Numbered from the stretch's first letter, positions 7,503 to 14,949 are shown. The stretch: DNA of 21,615 nucleotides from Actinomycetota bacterium (GCA_020200675.1 JAIVIG010000293.1:1-21615), one strand, 5' to 3'. The notes: generated by a model not told the origin, from the sequence alone. Program-made: numbers and translations.

Positions 7503-7769
7503 TTGGGCATAAGGGACTTTATCGAGTATCTGCGGGAGCACCGGTTTGTGGCGGAGAAGCCGGAAGCACTCTCGGACGCCGAGCGCGAGGAGATCCTGCG
7601 CCAGGCCGAGGTGATGGTCGGGATGGCGGACGCGGCGGTCAAAGAGTTGGAGTCGGTCGTCAACAACCGGCGCGTCAACCTCCCGGAAGAGCACGCCCTC
7701 CGCTTCGCCCAGGACGTCTTCCTCTACCTCAAGAACGAAGAAGAGAGGGTCAAAGAGAAGCTCCGCTGA
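7503..7769 (+). CDS. Hypothetical helical protein (88 aa) downstream of the BchNB-like genes
   Basis: I do not recognise a family. The product starts MGIRDFIEYLREHRF and is almost wholly made of charged amphipathic segments (SDAEREEILRQAEVMVG, DAAVKELESVV, ALRFAQDVFLYLKN), so it should be an all-helical soluble protein with no Cys and no membrane segment. The start is TTG at 7503; the upstream AGAAAGAA is a weak ribosome site. It follows the BchB-like gene by 39 nt, with a TATAAT box between them, so it may be read from that box, from upstream, or both. It ends three bases from the stop of a converging lipoprotein gene. Position suggests, but does not show, a role with the BchNB-like complex. 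Confidence 0.65.
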   Translation: MGIRDFIEYLREHRFVAEKPEALSDAEREEILRQAEVMVGMADAAVKELESVVNNRRVNLPEEHALRFAQDVFLYLKNEEERVKEKLR

Positions 7770-7772
7770 GGA

Positions 7773-7952
7773 CTACCTGCGACGCCTCCTTCGCCGACGC
7801 CCTCCGTCGTCGTCGTCATCGTCCTCGTCCCCCTCGTCTTCCTCGCCAGCGCAACCGGCGGCGACGAGCAGCACGGCCGCGGAGATGCTCGCCAGGCCCA
7901 GCTTGAGGAAGCCGCGACGGCTCATCTCTATTTTGTCCTTCCCCTTCTCCAT
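7773..7952 (-). CDS. 59-residue Tat-type lipoprotein with Asp6 and Arg8 tail
   Basis: The ATG at 7952 is preceded by a near-perfect AAAGGAGG ribosome site (7960-7967, reverse strand). The product has a twin-arginine motif, SRRGFLK (residues 11-17), a hydrophobic core LGLASISAAVLLVAAG, and a lipobox-type Cys34, so it should be exported by Tat and lipid-anchored outside the membrane. The mature part is only 26 residues: an acidic block (EEDEGDE then six Asp), GG, and eight Arg at the C-terminus. The Arg codons are mixed (CGT, CGG, CGA, AGG, CGC), which argues against simple triplet slippage. No domain is recognised. It is convergent with the 88-residue ORF. An alternative view is the remnant of a longer Tat lipoprotein, but the ribosome site and intact frame favour a real gene. 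Confidence 0.72.
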   Translation of the reverse strand: MEKGKDKIEMSRRGFLKLGLASISAAVLLVAAGCAGEEDEGDEDDDDDDGGRRRRRRRR

Positions 7953-8041
7953 CGACGTTCCTCCTTTATTCGGGTCTCGCCGATCGCCTGCGCGTCTTCG
8001 GGCATTATCTCAGAGAGCGGCGGCCTCTAATACACCGACCG

Positions 8042-8401
8042 TTAGAGTTGCTTGAAGAGCACCGCCTCGGTCGGGGAGATCCGGTACCCGTCGAGGTACT
8101 GCTCCATGATGCCTTCGAGGCCGGCCATGTGACGCCCGCGCATCTCGGGGTGGCGCAGGGTTAGCTCGAAGGTGTCTCCGTTGGTTCCGGACTCCACCTC
8201 CAGCGTGCCGTCCTCGACGGAGAGCAAGACGTCGGTGAGGAGGGCCTCGGCGGCGACGGCGAGGTCGCTCAGGGAGCCACCGCGCAAACCGGCGACGGCG
8301 CCCGTCCAGGCTATGAACTGGCGGGTCTCGCCGGCGCGAGCCAGCTCCGCCGGGAACTCTCTCTTGTGCGCTGCGGGGCTCACTACGTCGTAAGGGTACA
8401 A
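8042..8401 (-). CDS. Hypothetical protein (119 aa), possibly a degenerate anti-sigma-type ATPase fold
   Basis: The start is a TTG at 8401 with a weak AAAGG upstream. The middle and end (RQFIAWTGAVAG, LSDLAVAAEALLTDVLLSV at about 44-62, GLEGIMEQYLDGYRISP, and the final EAVLFKQL) follow the order of elements in small HATPase_c anti-sigma regulatory proteins. The N-box asparagine expected in the helix at 51-60 is absent (LLTDV), so ATP binding is doubtful. I see no signal peptide or membrane segment. It is divergent from the htrA gene, and the 127-bp region between them must hold both promoters. The family call is weak; 'hypothetical protein' is the safe label. Confidence 0.55.
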   Translation of the reverse strand: MYPYDVVSPAAHKREFPAELARAGETRQFIAWTGAVAGLRGGSLSDLAVAAEALLTDVLLSVEDGTLEVESGTNGDTFELTLRHPEMRGRHMAGLEGIMEQYLDGYRISPTEAVLFKQL

Positions 8402-8426
8402 CGTTCGGGACCTTTAGGGGCGTCTT

Positions 8427-8437
8427 GGTATACTCGG
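8427..8437 (+). promoter_or_regulatory. Candidate extended -10 box for the htrA gene
   Basis: GGTATACTCGG contains TATACT (8429-8434), about 95 bases upstream of the htrA TTG start. It resembles the boxes ahead of deoB (GGTATGCTCGG, 963) and of the 88-residue ORF (GGTATAATCCGG, 7467). No clear -35 hexamer is seen. Confidence 0.35.
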
Positions 8438-8528
8438 AGGGACAGCTTTCGTCTTAGCTGGAGCTTCTACGGCCGTCGGCCGTACCTGCTTCTACCGACG
8501 TTTCGAGGACCTACGGGAGGTAGAGAGG

Positions 8529-9659
8529 TTGAAACGCAAAGCGGCTCTCTTGCCGGTGCTGGCCCTGGCGCTCGTCCTGGCGATGCTCGCGGCGGGCTGC
8601 TCGTTCGGCGGGAACGAGAAGTCGGAGCAGAGAGCCCAGAACGTGGCGCAGAAGGTCCCCGATGTATCGGAGGACGTCCCCAACGACGAGCCCGTGGCGC
8701 AGGTAGCGGCGCAGGTGAGCCCGTCGGTGGTGCAGGTCAACGTGCGGGCGGTTCAAACCACGCCCTTCGGAACCCAGGAAGGCGAAGGGTTGGGGAGTGG
8801 TGTGATCTACCGAAGCGACGGCTACATCATCACCAACAACCACGTCGTCGCCCCGCCGGGCAGTTCGCCCGCCGAAGAGGTGAACATCGCCTTCGCCGAC
8901 GGCTCCACGGAGCGCGCAGAGGTGGTGGGTAGGGATCCATCGACCGAGATCGCGGTGGTCCGGGTGGACCGCGACGGCCTGCCCGCGACGAGGTTCAGTG
9001 AAGGCTCGGACCTCCTCGTCGGCCAGCTCGCGGTCGCCATCGGCAGCCCCTCCGGCTTCCGGTCCACCGTCACCTCCGGGGTCATCAGCGGCCTCAACCG
9101 CGAGGTGCCGGCCGAGTACACCGGTGGCCGGCAGGACCGGGCGCTGGTAGACCTGATCCAGACGGACGCGGCCATCTCACCGGGCAGCTCCGGCGGCGCC
9201 CTCGTCGACCGGGACGGCGAGATCGTCGGCATCAACGTCGCCTACCTGCCCCCTCAGCAGACCGGGGCCGAGAGCATCGGCTTCGCCATCCCCTCGGATA
9301 CGGCCATCTCGATCGCCGACCAGCTGATCGAGAGCGGCCAGGTCTCGAGCCCGTTCCTCGGGATCAGAAACCAGGACCTCACCCCGGAGATAGCGGAGCA
9401 GTTCGGTCTCTCGGTACAGAAAGGGGTGATCGTCATCCAGGTAGACCCCGGCACCCCCGCTGACGACGCCGGACTGCGCCGCGAGGACGTGATAACCGCC
9501 CTCGACTCCACCAAGATCGAGGGCTCCGGCGACCTGCTCGGCGCCCTGCGCGACTATCGGCCCGGTGATACCGCCACCCTTACCGTCTTGCGCGGCGGAT
9601 CGGGCGCAGAAGAGACGGTAGAGGTCAAGCTCGGTGAGCGCTCACAATCACAACAGTAG
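8529..9659 (+). CDS. HtrA/DegP-type serine protease lipoprotein with C-terminal PDZ domain
   Basis: A 376-residue protease acting outside the membrane on misfolded or regulatory proteins. Residues 1-23 form a lipoprotein signal (hydrophobic run then LAAGC; Cys24 is the lipidated residue), followed by a disordered acidic linker to about 58. The trypsin-like domain (60-270) carries H105 (TNNHVV) and S221 (PGSSGGAL). The position of the triad aspartate, family DPxxD-(L/I)-A, reads DPSTEIAVV, placing Glu140 where DegP has Asp. One PDZ domain follows (275-370; SPFLGIR, GVIVIQVDPGTPADDAGL). The TTG start is supported by GGGAGG just upstream. It is monocistronic by position: divergent from the 119-residue gene and 205 bp from the next gene. 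Confidence 0.93.
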   Translation: MKRKAALLPVLALALVLAMLAAGCSFGGNEKSEQRAQNVAQKVPDVSEDVPNDEPVAQVAAQVSPSVVQVNVRAVQTTPFGTQEGEGLGSGVIYRSDGYIITNNHVVAPPGSSPAEEVNIAFADGSTERAEVVGRDPSTEIAVVRVDRDGLPATRFSEGSDLLVGQLAVAIGSPSGFRSTVTSGVISGLNREVPAEYTGGRQDRALVDLIQTDAAISPGSSGGALVDRDGEIVGINVAYLPPQQTGAESIGFAIPSDTAISIADQLIESGQVSSPFLGIRNQDLTPEIAEQFGLSVQKGVIVIQVDPGTPADDAGLRREDVITALDSTKIEGSGDLLGALRDYRPGDTATLTVLRGGSGAEETVEVKLGERSQSQQ

Positions 9660-9864
9660 CGATACCCAAGGGGTCACCATGAGACCAGGGAAGCTTGAGG
9701 AGGCCCTCGCCGTGTCAACCACCGGCGAGTGGGCTACAGAACTTATAGCCCCCAGGGGATGCTCGCTCCCCGACAACGGCTCGAACCACACGCATCTCCT
9801 CGGCCTGGCCCGGATCGGCTTCGGCGTCCGGTCGTGCTCTAAACCGCACCTGGAAGGTTGATTC

Positions 9865-10821
9865 GTGGCCCACCCGCATCACGAAGACCACGGCCACGCG
9901 CACGAGGCCCACGACCACGGGCGGGTGGCGGACCGGCGCGCGCTCGCCATCGTCTTCGCCCTGACCAGCGTGTTTATGGTGACCGAGGTCGTCGGCGGCC
10001 TCGTCACGGGCAGCCTCGCGCTGCTCGCGGACGCCGGGCACATGCTCTCCGACGCTCTCTCCCTGGGAGTCGCGCTCTTCGCCGTCTGGCTGGCGGGGAG
10101 ACCCGCGACCCCGAACCGCTCCTTCGGCTACAAGCGAGCCGAGATCCTGGCCGCCCTCTTCAACGGCGCGACGCTCGTGGCGATCTCGATCTGGATCTTC
10201 GTCGAGGCCTACCGGCGCTTCTTCGAGCCCCCGGAGATCCTGGGCGGCTGGATGCTGGCGGTCGCCACACTGGGCCTCGTCGTGAACGTCGCGGGCGCAA
10301 TGATCCTCTGGCGCTCGGGCGGCGAGAGCCTGAACCTCCAGGGCGCCTTGAGGCACGTCCTGGCCGACGTCCTCGGCTCGGGCGGCGCGATAGCGGCCGC
10401 ACTGGTAATCCTGGCGACGGGATGGCGCTACGCGGACCCGATCATCAGCGTCCTCATCGGCCTTCTGGTCCTGGGAAGCTCCTGGAGGCTCGTGCGCGAC
10501 TCGACCAACATCCTGCTCGAAGGCACGCCTCCCGGTATCGACGCCGGCGAGGTCGGCAGGAGCATGGCCGGCGTCCCGGGCGTATCGGAGGTCCACGACC
10601 TGCACGTCTGGACCATCACCTCCGGCTTCCCGGCGCTCGCGGCCCACGTGCTCGTCGGCCGCGACGAGGACTGCCACGCCCGCCGACGCGACCTCGAAGA
10701 GGTCCTCGCCCGCGAGTACGGCATCGAGCACACCACCCTCCAGGTCGACCACCTCGGCGACCACCATGCCACACTCTACAGCCTCCGGTTTCTCCCGCGT
10801 GGCCAGAATCCCGATTGTTAG
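9865..10821 (+). CDS. Cation diffusion facilitator (CzcD/ZitB-type Zn/Cd/Co exporter)
   Basis: A 318-residue proton-coupled metal exporter. The N-terminus is His-rich (MAHPHHEDHGHAHEAHDHG), a likely metal-sensing or metal-loading loop. Six membrane helices follow. The transport site is formed by H59 and D63 (HMLSD) in helix 2 and H164 and D168 (HVLAD) in helix 5; this His/Asp pairing is typical of Zn/Cd members rather than Fe/Mn members. The cytoplasmic C-terminal domain (about 215-300) contains VSEVHDLHVWTI and EHTTLQVDH. The GTG start has GGAAGG about ten bases upstream. In the 205 bp before it I see no gene or riboswitch I can name. It converges on the Asp-box gene with only 13 bp between stops. 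Confidence 0.93.
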   Translation: MAHPHHEDHGHAHEAHDHGRVADRRALAIVFALTSVFMVTEVVGGLVTGSLALLADAGHMLSDALSLGVALFAVWLAGRPATPNRSFGYKRAEILAALFNGATLVAISIWIFVEAYRRFFEPPEILGGWMLAVATLGLVVNVAGAMILWRSGGESLNLQGALRHVLADVLGSGGAIAAALVILATGWRYADPIISVLIGLLVLGSSWRLVRDSTNILLEGTPPGIDAGEVGRSMAGVPGVSEVHDLHVWTITSGFPALAAHVLVGRDEDCHARRRDLEEVLAREYGIEHTTLQVDHLGDHHATLYSLRFLPRGQNPDC

Positions 10822-10834
10822 CGCGTCTCCCTGG

Positions 10835-11797
10835 TCAGTTCTGAGCCTGCCAGCTCTCGCCGCCGTCCTCGCTACGGAACACGCGCGCCGACTCGCCATC
10901 GAGCGCACCAGCGTACAGGACTTGCGGGTCGCTCGGCGAGAGTGCCACCACCGAGACCCCTTCTGGGAGCCCCTCGCCGATCGGCTGCCAGCTTTTCCCA
11001 CCGTCGGTGCTCTCGAGCAACCGGCCGTTCGCGGCGTAGAAGGTGTTCGTCTCCTGCTGGTCCTGGGAGATCGACATCGTCATATCCCCCGGGATGGCGC
11101 CAAGCCGTCGCCAGCTTTCGCCGCCGTCGTCGCTGCTCTCGAAGCCGTCTTGCCCGGCCAGGTAAAGGGTATCTGGCCACCGGGGATCTACCAGGATGGG
11201 TCCCATGGTAGCCTTCTGAGCGTTCACCAGCTCCCAGTTCCCGCCGGCATCCGGGCTCCGGTAAAGGCCGCGCTTGACCACGAAGGCGTACAGCGTCTCC
11301 GGGTTCCGCGGATCGATCCCCAAGCCGTGAACGTCGGTGCCAGGGAGACCCGCATTGTCCTTGCTCCAGCTCTCGCCGCCGTCCTCGGAGCGGTAGAAGC
11401 CGGGGTGACCGCCGGCGTACATCTTCGAGGGGTCCTCCGGGTCAACAACCCAACCCATAGGATCGGCGCCCTTGAGATCCGCGATTTGACGCCACGTTGC
11501 TCCGCCATCGTCGCTCACCGCCGCGCCCTCGTGGCCGCCCACCATCACCCGCTCTGGGTTCGCCGGGTTCACAACTAGCGAGTGGAAGTCCCCACCTACG
11601 AGCGGTCGTTGAACGGAGCCGCCCGGCTCGGAGCCACCCGAGAGTAAGGTGTACGTCCCCACCGCCACCGCGATCGCGGACGCCACGATCACCGGGAGCA
11701 ACAGCGACGGTCGCCGCATTTTCTGGCTTGCCTTCTTCTTGGTCTTCACGATCGAAGCCTGGTCCCTCCGTATCGGTTCCTCCGAGCCGACGCCCAT
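10835..11797 (-). CDS. Membrane-anchored Asp-box (BNR) beta-propeller protein, F510_1955-like
   Basis: The 320-residue product has a short basic N-terminus, one hydrophobic signal-anchor (about residues 31-52) and then a series of repeats, each with an Asp-box SxDxGxxW. I count six (SDDGGATW, SEDGGESW, SPDAGGNW, SDDGGESW, STDGGKSW, SEDGGESW). This predicts a sialidase/sortilin-like beta-propeller outside the membrane. Annotation pipelines often call such proteins F510_1955 family glycosyl hydrolases, but I see no evidence for glycosidase activity. The ATG at 11797 has no good ribosome site, so translation may begin further in (for example MRRPSLLLP, residue 27). It lies downstream of a two-component system on the same strand but has its own repeat-bearing promoter. 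Confidence 0.85.
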   Translation of the reverse strand: MGVGSEEPIRRDQASIVKTKKKASQKMRRPSLLLPVIVASAIAVAVGTYTLLSGGSEPGGSVQRPLVGGDFHSLVVNPANPERVMVGGHEGAAVSDDGGATWRQIADLKGADPMGWVVDPEDPSKMYAGGHPGFYRSEDGGESWSKDNAGLPGTDVHGLGIDPRNPETLYAFVVKRGLYRSPDAGGNWELVNAQKATMGPILVDPRWPDTLYLAGQDGFESSDDGGESWRRLGAIPGDMTMSISQDQQETNTFYAANGRLLESTDGGKSWQPIGEGLPEGVSVVALSPSDPQVLYAGALDGESARVFRSEDGGESWQAQN

Positions 11798-11828
11798 GCG
11801 CTGGGTGCGTTGGCGTCCTTCGCGAGGG

Positions 11829-11883
11829 ATGGTAGCCGCCCGTTGTGAAGGAGCCGTGAAGCTGACGTGAAGAAGCGATGCGG
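11829..11883 (-). promoter_or_regulatory. Three 11-bp direct repeats adjoining a -10 box, upstream of the Asp-box gene
   Basis: Read on the plus strand, TGAAG occurs at 11846, 11857 and 11868, an exact 11-bp period, with a weaker fourth unit (TGCGG) at 11879. On the coding strand these are CTTCA units. The last one ends 11 bp before TACCAT (11834-11829), a plausible -10, so the repeats cover the -35 position. OmpR/PhoB-type regulators characteristically bind direct repeats one helical turn apart. The same layout recurs at 14746-14800. Confidence 0.65.
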
Positions 11884-11935
11884 ATCGGGTTGCTCGGAGG
11901 TCCCGACCAGGATCCCGCCTTGCTCCCGTAAAGCG

Positions 11936-13004
11936 CTACTGCGCACGGCCGTTGCGGGTCCACCCTTCGTCCTTTGGGGGGCGACCGGTCGTGAGCGTCC
12001 CGGGTTCGCGGGCGGTCGGGAGTACGAACCCGAAGGTCGTTCCCTCTCCGGGTGGGCTTGTCGCCCAGACCCTGCCTCCGTGCGCCTCGACGAGTTGCTT
12101 GACCACCGCCAGGCCGATCCCGCTTCCGCCGTTGGTGCGCGTCCGGGCGCGGTCGACACGGTAGAAGCGTTCGAAGACGTTGGGCAGGTGCTCTTCCGGG
12201 ATGCCCGGGCCGGTATCACGGACCGTCGTTTGTAGCGTCCCTGGTCGCGTGCCTGCTTCGAGACGCACCGCCACCTCGTCGCCGCGCGGGGTATGCCTCA
12301 GCGCGTTCTCCAGCAGGTTGCCCAAGACCTGAGAGAGGCGGTCTGGGTCCACATCTGCTCGGGGCAGGCCGTCTGCGGTTTCGACCGCCAGCCGCACGCC
12401 TTGCTCCTCCGCCTGCGAAGCGAAGCGCGCGACGCTCGCTCGCGTAAGCTCGTTCAGGTCCGTTGGTCTTCTCTGAAGCGGCAGTTGGCCCGTCTCGACC
12501 AGCGAGAGGTCGCGCAGGTCGGTGATCAGGCGTGCCAGCAGCTGCGTCTCCTCATGCACGTCGGCTATCGTTTCGGTCGAGAGTGGACGGACCCCGTCGA
12601 GCATGGCCTCGAGATTCCCCTGGATGACCGCCAGGGGGGTCCTGAGCTCGTGGGCGATGTCGGCAGCCATCTGCCGGCGCAACATCTCCTGTCGCCCTAC
12701 CGCCTCGGCCATCGAGTTGAAGGCCACGGCCAGCTCCCCCAGCTCGTCCCGGGAGCGTACCGGGATCTGCCCCTCGAAGTCGCCCGAGGCCATCCGCCGG
12801 GCGGCGAAGGTCAGGGTCCGGACGGGGCCCGCGATCTGGCGGGCGAGCAGCAAGCTCAATGTGACCGCCGCTAGCGCGGCCAGCCCGGCGGCCAGCCACA
12901 GGGCGTTCTCGACCGCCGTCAGGTACGCCTGCTCGGCGGGCCCCACCATCTGCTCCACCATCTCCCAGGAGCTTGGAAGTGAGATTACGCGCCCGGTTAA
13001 GCAC
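11936..13004 (-). pseudogene. Sensor histidine kinase, N-terminal half broken by deletion and frameshift
   Basis: The long frame (11936-12961, 341 aa) holds one membrane helix (21-40), a HAMP domain (41-95), the phosphoacceptor H104 in DIAHELRTP, and a HATPase_c domain with N215/N219 (LGNLLENALRHTP), DTGPGIP (249-255) and GGSGIGL (278-284). It lacks the first membrane helix and extracytoplasmic sensor usual for this family. In another frame a GTG at 13004 overlaps the response-regulator stop and reads LNRARNLTSKLLG, typical of the start of such kinases. The shift occurs at about 12965, just before MVEQMVGPAEQAYL. I infer a deletion of several hundred bases (length leaving remainder 2 on division by 3) that removed helix 1 and the sensor. 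If translated from the ATG at 12961, the product would be a kinase without a sensor domain. Confidence 0.75.
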
Positions 13005-13698
13005 GCGACGCCTCCAGCTTGTAGCCGATGCCGGGAACGGTCGCGACGCTGGAAGCGGCGGTCGTGCCGCCGGCCCCGGCGAGCTTCTTGCGGAGGTTCT
13101 TGACGTGGGCGTCGACGGTGCGCTCGTAGCCAGCGTAGGCCTCGCCCTGGATCCGTTCTAGCAGCTCAAGCCGGTCGAAAACCCTACCTGGTCGCTTGGC
13201 GAGCGCAAGGAGAAGCCGGAACTCGGTCGGGGTGAGGGCGAGCGGCGCTTCCTCCCACGCGGCCTCGTGCCGAGCCGGGTTGATCCGCAGAGGACCCAAA
13301 GAGAGCGTCGCCTCGTCGTCCTTCGTTTCCTGAGCTGTCCGCCGTAGCACGGAGCGAACGCGGGCAAGTAGCGCCCGGGGGCTGAACGGCTTGGTGACGT
13401 AGTCGTCGGCCCCCAGCTCCAGCCCAAGCAGTTCGTCGACTTCCTCGGCGCGGGCAGTCAGCATGATAATCGGAACGTCCGAGTCACGCCTGAGGCGCCG
13501 GCAGACCTCGATACCGTCGATTTCGGGCAGCATCAGATCGAGCACAACCAGATCCGGCCGGTCTTTGCGGAAACTTTCGAGCGCCTCCCTGCCGTCACCG
13601 GCGCTCACGACCCGGTAGCCGTCGCATTCGAGGTAAGCGCGGATCACCTCGACAAGTTTCGGCTCGTCGTCGACCACCAGAATCGTGCGCTTACCCAT
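12997..13698 (-). CDS. OmpR/PhoB-family response regulator
   Basis: A 233-residue DNA-binding response regulator. The receiver domain has the acidic pair D10/D11 (VVDDEP), phosphoacceptor D54 (VLDLMLPEIDG), the conserved Thr in IIMLTAR, and K104 in TKPFSP. The C-terminal winged helix (about 130-228) contains LTPTEFRLLLALAKRPGRVF and RTVDAHVKNLRKKL. The ATG is closely preceded by GAGG. Its stop overlaps the original GTG start of the kinase gene, the usual translational coupling of a two-component pair. The genes on either side (Asp-box protein and Met-rich DUF305 protein) have matching direct-repeat promoters and are its likely targets. The Met/His-rich partner hints at copper or another soft metal as signal, which is inference. 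Confidence 0.93.
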   Translation of the reverse strand: MGKRTILVVDDEPKLVEVIRAYLECDGYRVVSAGDGREALESFRKDRPDLVVLDLMLPEIDGIEVCRRLRRDSDVPIIMLTARAEEVDELLGLELGADDYVTKPFSPRALLARVRSVLRRTAQETKDDEATLSLGPLRINPARHEAAWEEAPLALTPTEFRLLLALAKRPGRVFDRLELLERIQGEAYAGYERTVDAHVKNLRKKLAGAGGTTAASSVATVPGIGYKLEASRA

Positions 13699-13790
13699 AC
13701 CTCGCTCTACACCCCCCTCTGTCGGGCCGGCCTCGCGCGTCTCTTCTCTCCCATCGTCTGCTCCGGCGGCGTTACGCTCAGCCTCCCTTA

Positions 13791-14684
13791 TTATTCGTGG
13801 TGCGACTCGTCAGCGTCCATCATGCCGCCCATCATCGATCCCTCCTGCTCTCCAGTCGAAGCCTCGATCTCGTCCAGGTATCCCTTCATCAGCTCAATCT
13901 CGGCTGACTGCTCGTCGCGGATCGTCTGTGCGAGCTCCTTGAGCTCGGGGTGTTCAGCCTCTTCGAGCGCCTCTTCGGACATGTCGACGGCCATTTGGTG
14001 GTGCGGGATCATCATCTGCAGGAACATGGCGTCGGTCGCGTCGCCGCCCATCATCTCGTTCATCATGCCGTCGCCCATCATCTCGTCCATCATGCCGACG
14101 GGCATCCCGGACGTTTGCCCGGCGTCGCCGTACCACTGCCGGCGCCACTCCTGCATCTGATCGATCTGCTCGGACTGGCTCTTCTGGATGTTCTCGGCGA
14201 GCTCCCGGAGCTCAGGCCGCTCAGAGTCGGAGATCATGTGCTCGGAAGACATGTTCGCGCCCTCGTGGTGCATGGTCATCTGGTCGATGAACTGCAGGTC
14301 GAAGGACTCTTCCTCGTCAAACGAACCCATCATGCCACCATCCATGCCCCCGCCGCCCATCATCGAGCCCATCCGGCCGCCACACATCATGCCGCCCGTA
14401 CCGTCCCCGCCGTTCATCATGGATCCCATCTGACTTCCGGCGTAGGATACGCCCGCCCCCAGCGTGAGCAGCGCAGCTGCGGCAAGCCCGGCTATCAGAA
14501 ACCTCGACTTTATACCATCAGGCTTAGCGCTACCGCTCGTATCCACCCGTTCCTCGTTCCGGCGCGCCGAGAAGAATCGGACTATACCCCAGGCTAAAAG
14601 GGCCAGGAGTCCACCCCATAACAGGAGCACCACCAGCATCCACAGAAGTCCGTAACCGCCCATCATGTTGTTCATGCTACCCAT
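13791..14684 (-). CDS. Met/His-rich membrane-anchored DUF305 protein
   Basis: About 297 residues from the ATG at 14684. Two membrane helices (about 13-37 and 61-82) are followed by a Gly/Met-rich segment (86-119, repeated MMG units) and two DUF305 helical repeats: the first has MTMHHEGANM with HH near 139, the second MMIPHHQMAVDM with HH near 228. Another Met-rich linker (about 194-213) lies between them, and the protein ends DESHHE. DUF305 proteins are helical bundles, several linked to copper or silver binding. The Met and His density supports soft-metal binding outside the membrane. Start choice: GGGAG (14694-14698, reverse strand) abuts the ATG at 14693 with no spacing but lies 9 nt from the ATG at 14684. 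It has its own repeat-bearing promoter upstream. Confidence 0.88.
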   Translation of the reverse strand: MGSMNNMMGGYGLLWMLVVLLLWGGLLALLAWGIVRFFSARRNEERVDTSGSAKPDGIKSRFLIAGLAAAALLTLGAGVSYAGSQMGSMMNGGDGTGGMMCGGRMGSMMGGGGMDGGMMGSFDEEESFDLQFIDQMTMHHEGANMSSEHMISDSERPELRELAENIQKSQSEQIDQMQEWRRQWYGDAGQTSGMPVGMMDEMMGDGMMNEMMGGDATDAMFLQMMIPHHQMAVDMSEEALEEAEHPELKELAQTIRDEQSAEIELMKGYLDEIEASTGEQEGSMMGGMMDADESHHE

Positions 14685-14745
14685 CGAGGTCATCTCCCAT
14701 CAACTACGTGTCCTACTTGGTCTGTATCGGCTCCTTTAGTACAAA

Positions 14746-14800
14746 AGCATAGGCGCCCGTTATGAAGAAGCCATGAACGAGCGATGAAGATCCGATGCGA
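14746..14800 (-). promoter_or_regulatory. Three 11-bp direct repeats adjoining a -10 box, upstream of the DUF305 gene
   Basis: Plus-strand TGAAG, TGAAC and TGAAG start at 14763, 14774 and 14785 (exact 11-bp period), with TGCGA at 14796. TATGCT (14751-14746 on the reverse strand) is a good -10, separated from the nearest repeat by 11 bp containing CGCCCGTT, as at the Asp-box promoter. My hand alignment of 14752-14800 with 11835-11883 gives 36 identities in 49 positions without gaps. Confidence 0.7.
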
Positions 14801-14949
14801 GTACCGGAAGGACCATCCGCGATTTGGTGTGAATTCGACAATCAGATTGCGGCCTGGCGTAGACGAGCATGCCAAGAGATCCTGGCGACCATGAGCGCGG
14901 CCAGTAGGCTATGCCGGAACAAGCCGCATCCGCTCGCACTCAGATTCTC

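Noticed and set aside
6119..7906. Long Arg/Gly/Pro-rich open frame on the plus strand overlapping the BchB-like gene
   Set aside because: The frame is open only because GC-rich DNA has few stops. Its translation is low-complexity, while the overlapping frame at 6012-7463 matches a known family along its length.
9679..9861. 61-codon ORF (MRPGKLEEAL...) between htrA and the CDF gene
   Set aside because: No ribosome site, no recognisable domain and mixed composition. The region could be a leader for the CDF gene, but I could not match it to a known riboswitch.
13699..13790. Search for TGAAG/CTTCA repeats upstream of the response-regulator gene (autoregulation)
   Set aside because: No repeats of that type were seen in this 92-bp spacer.
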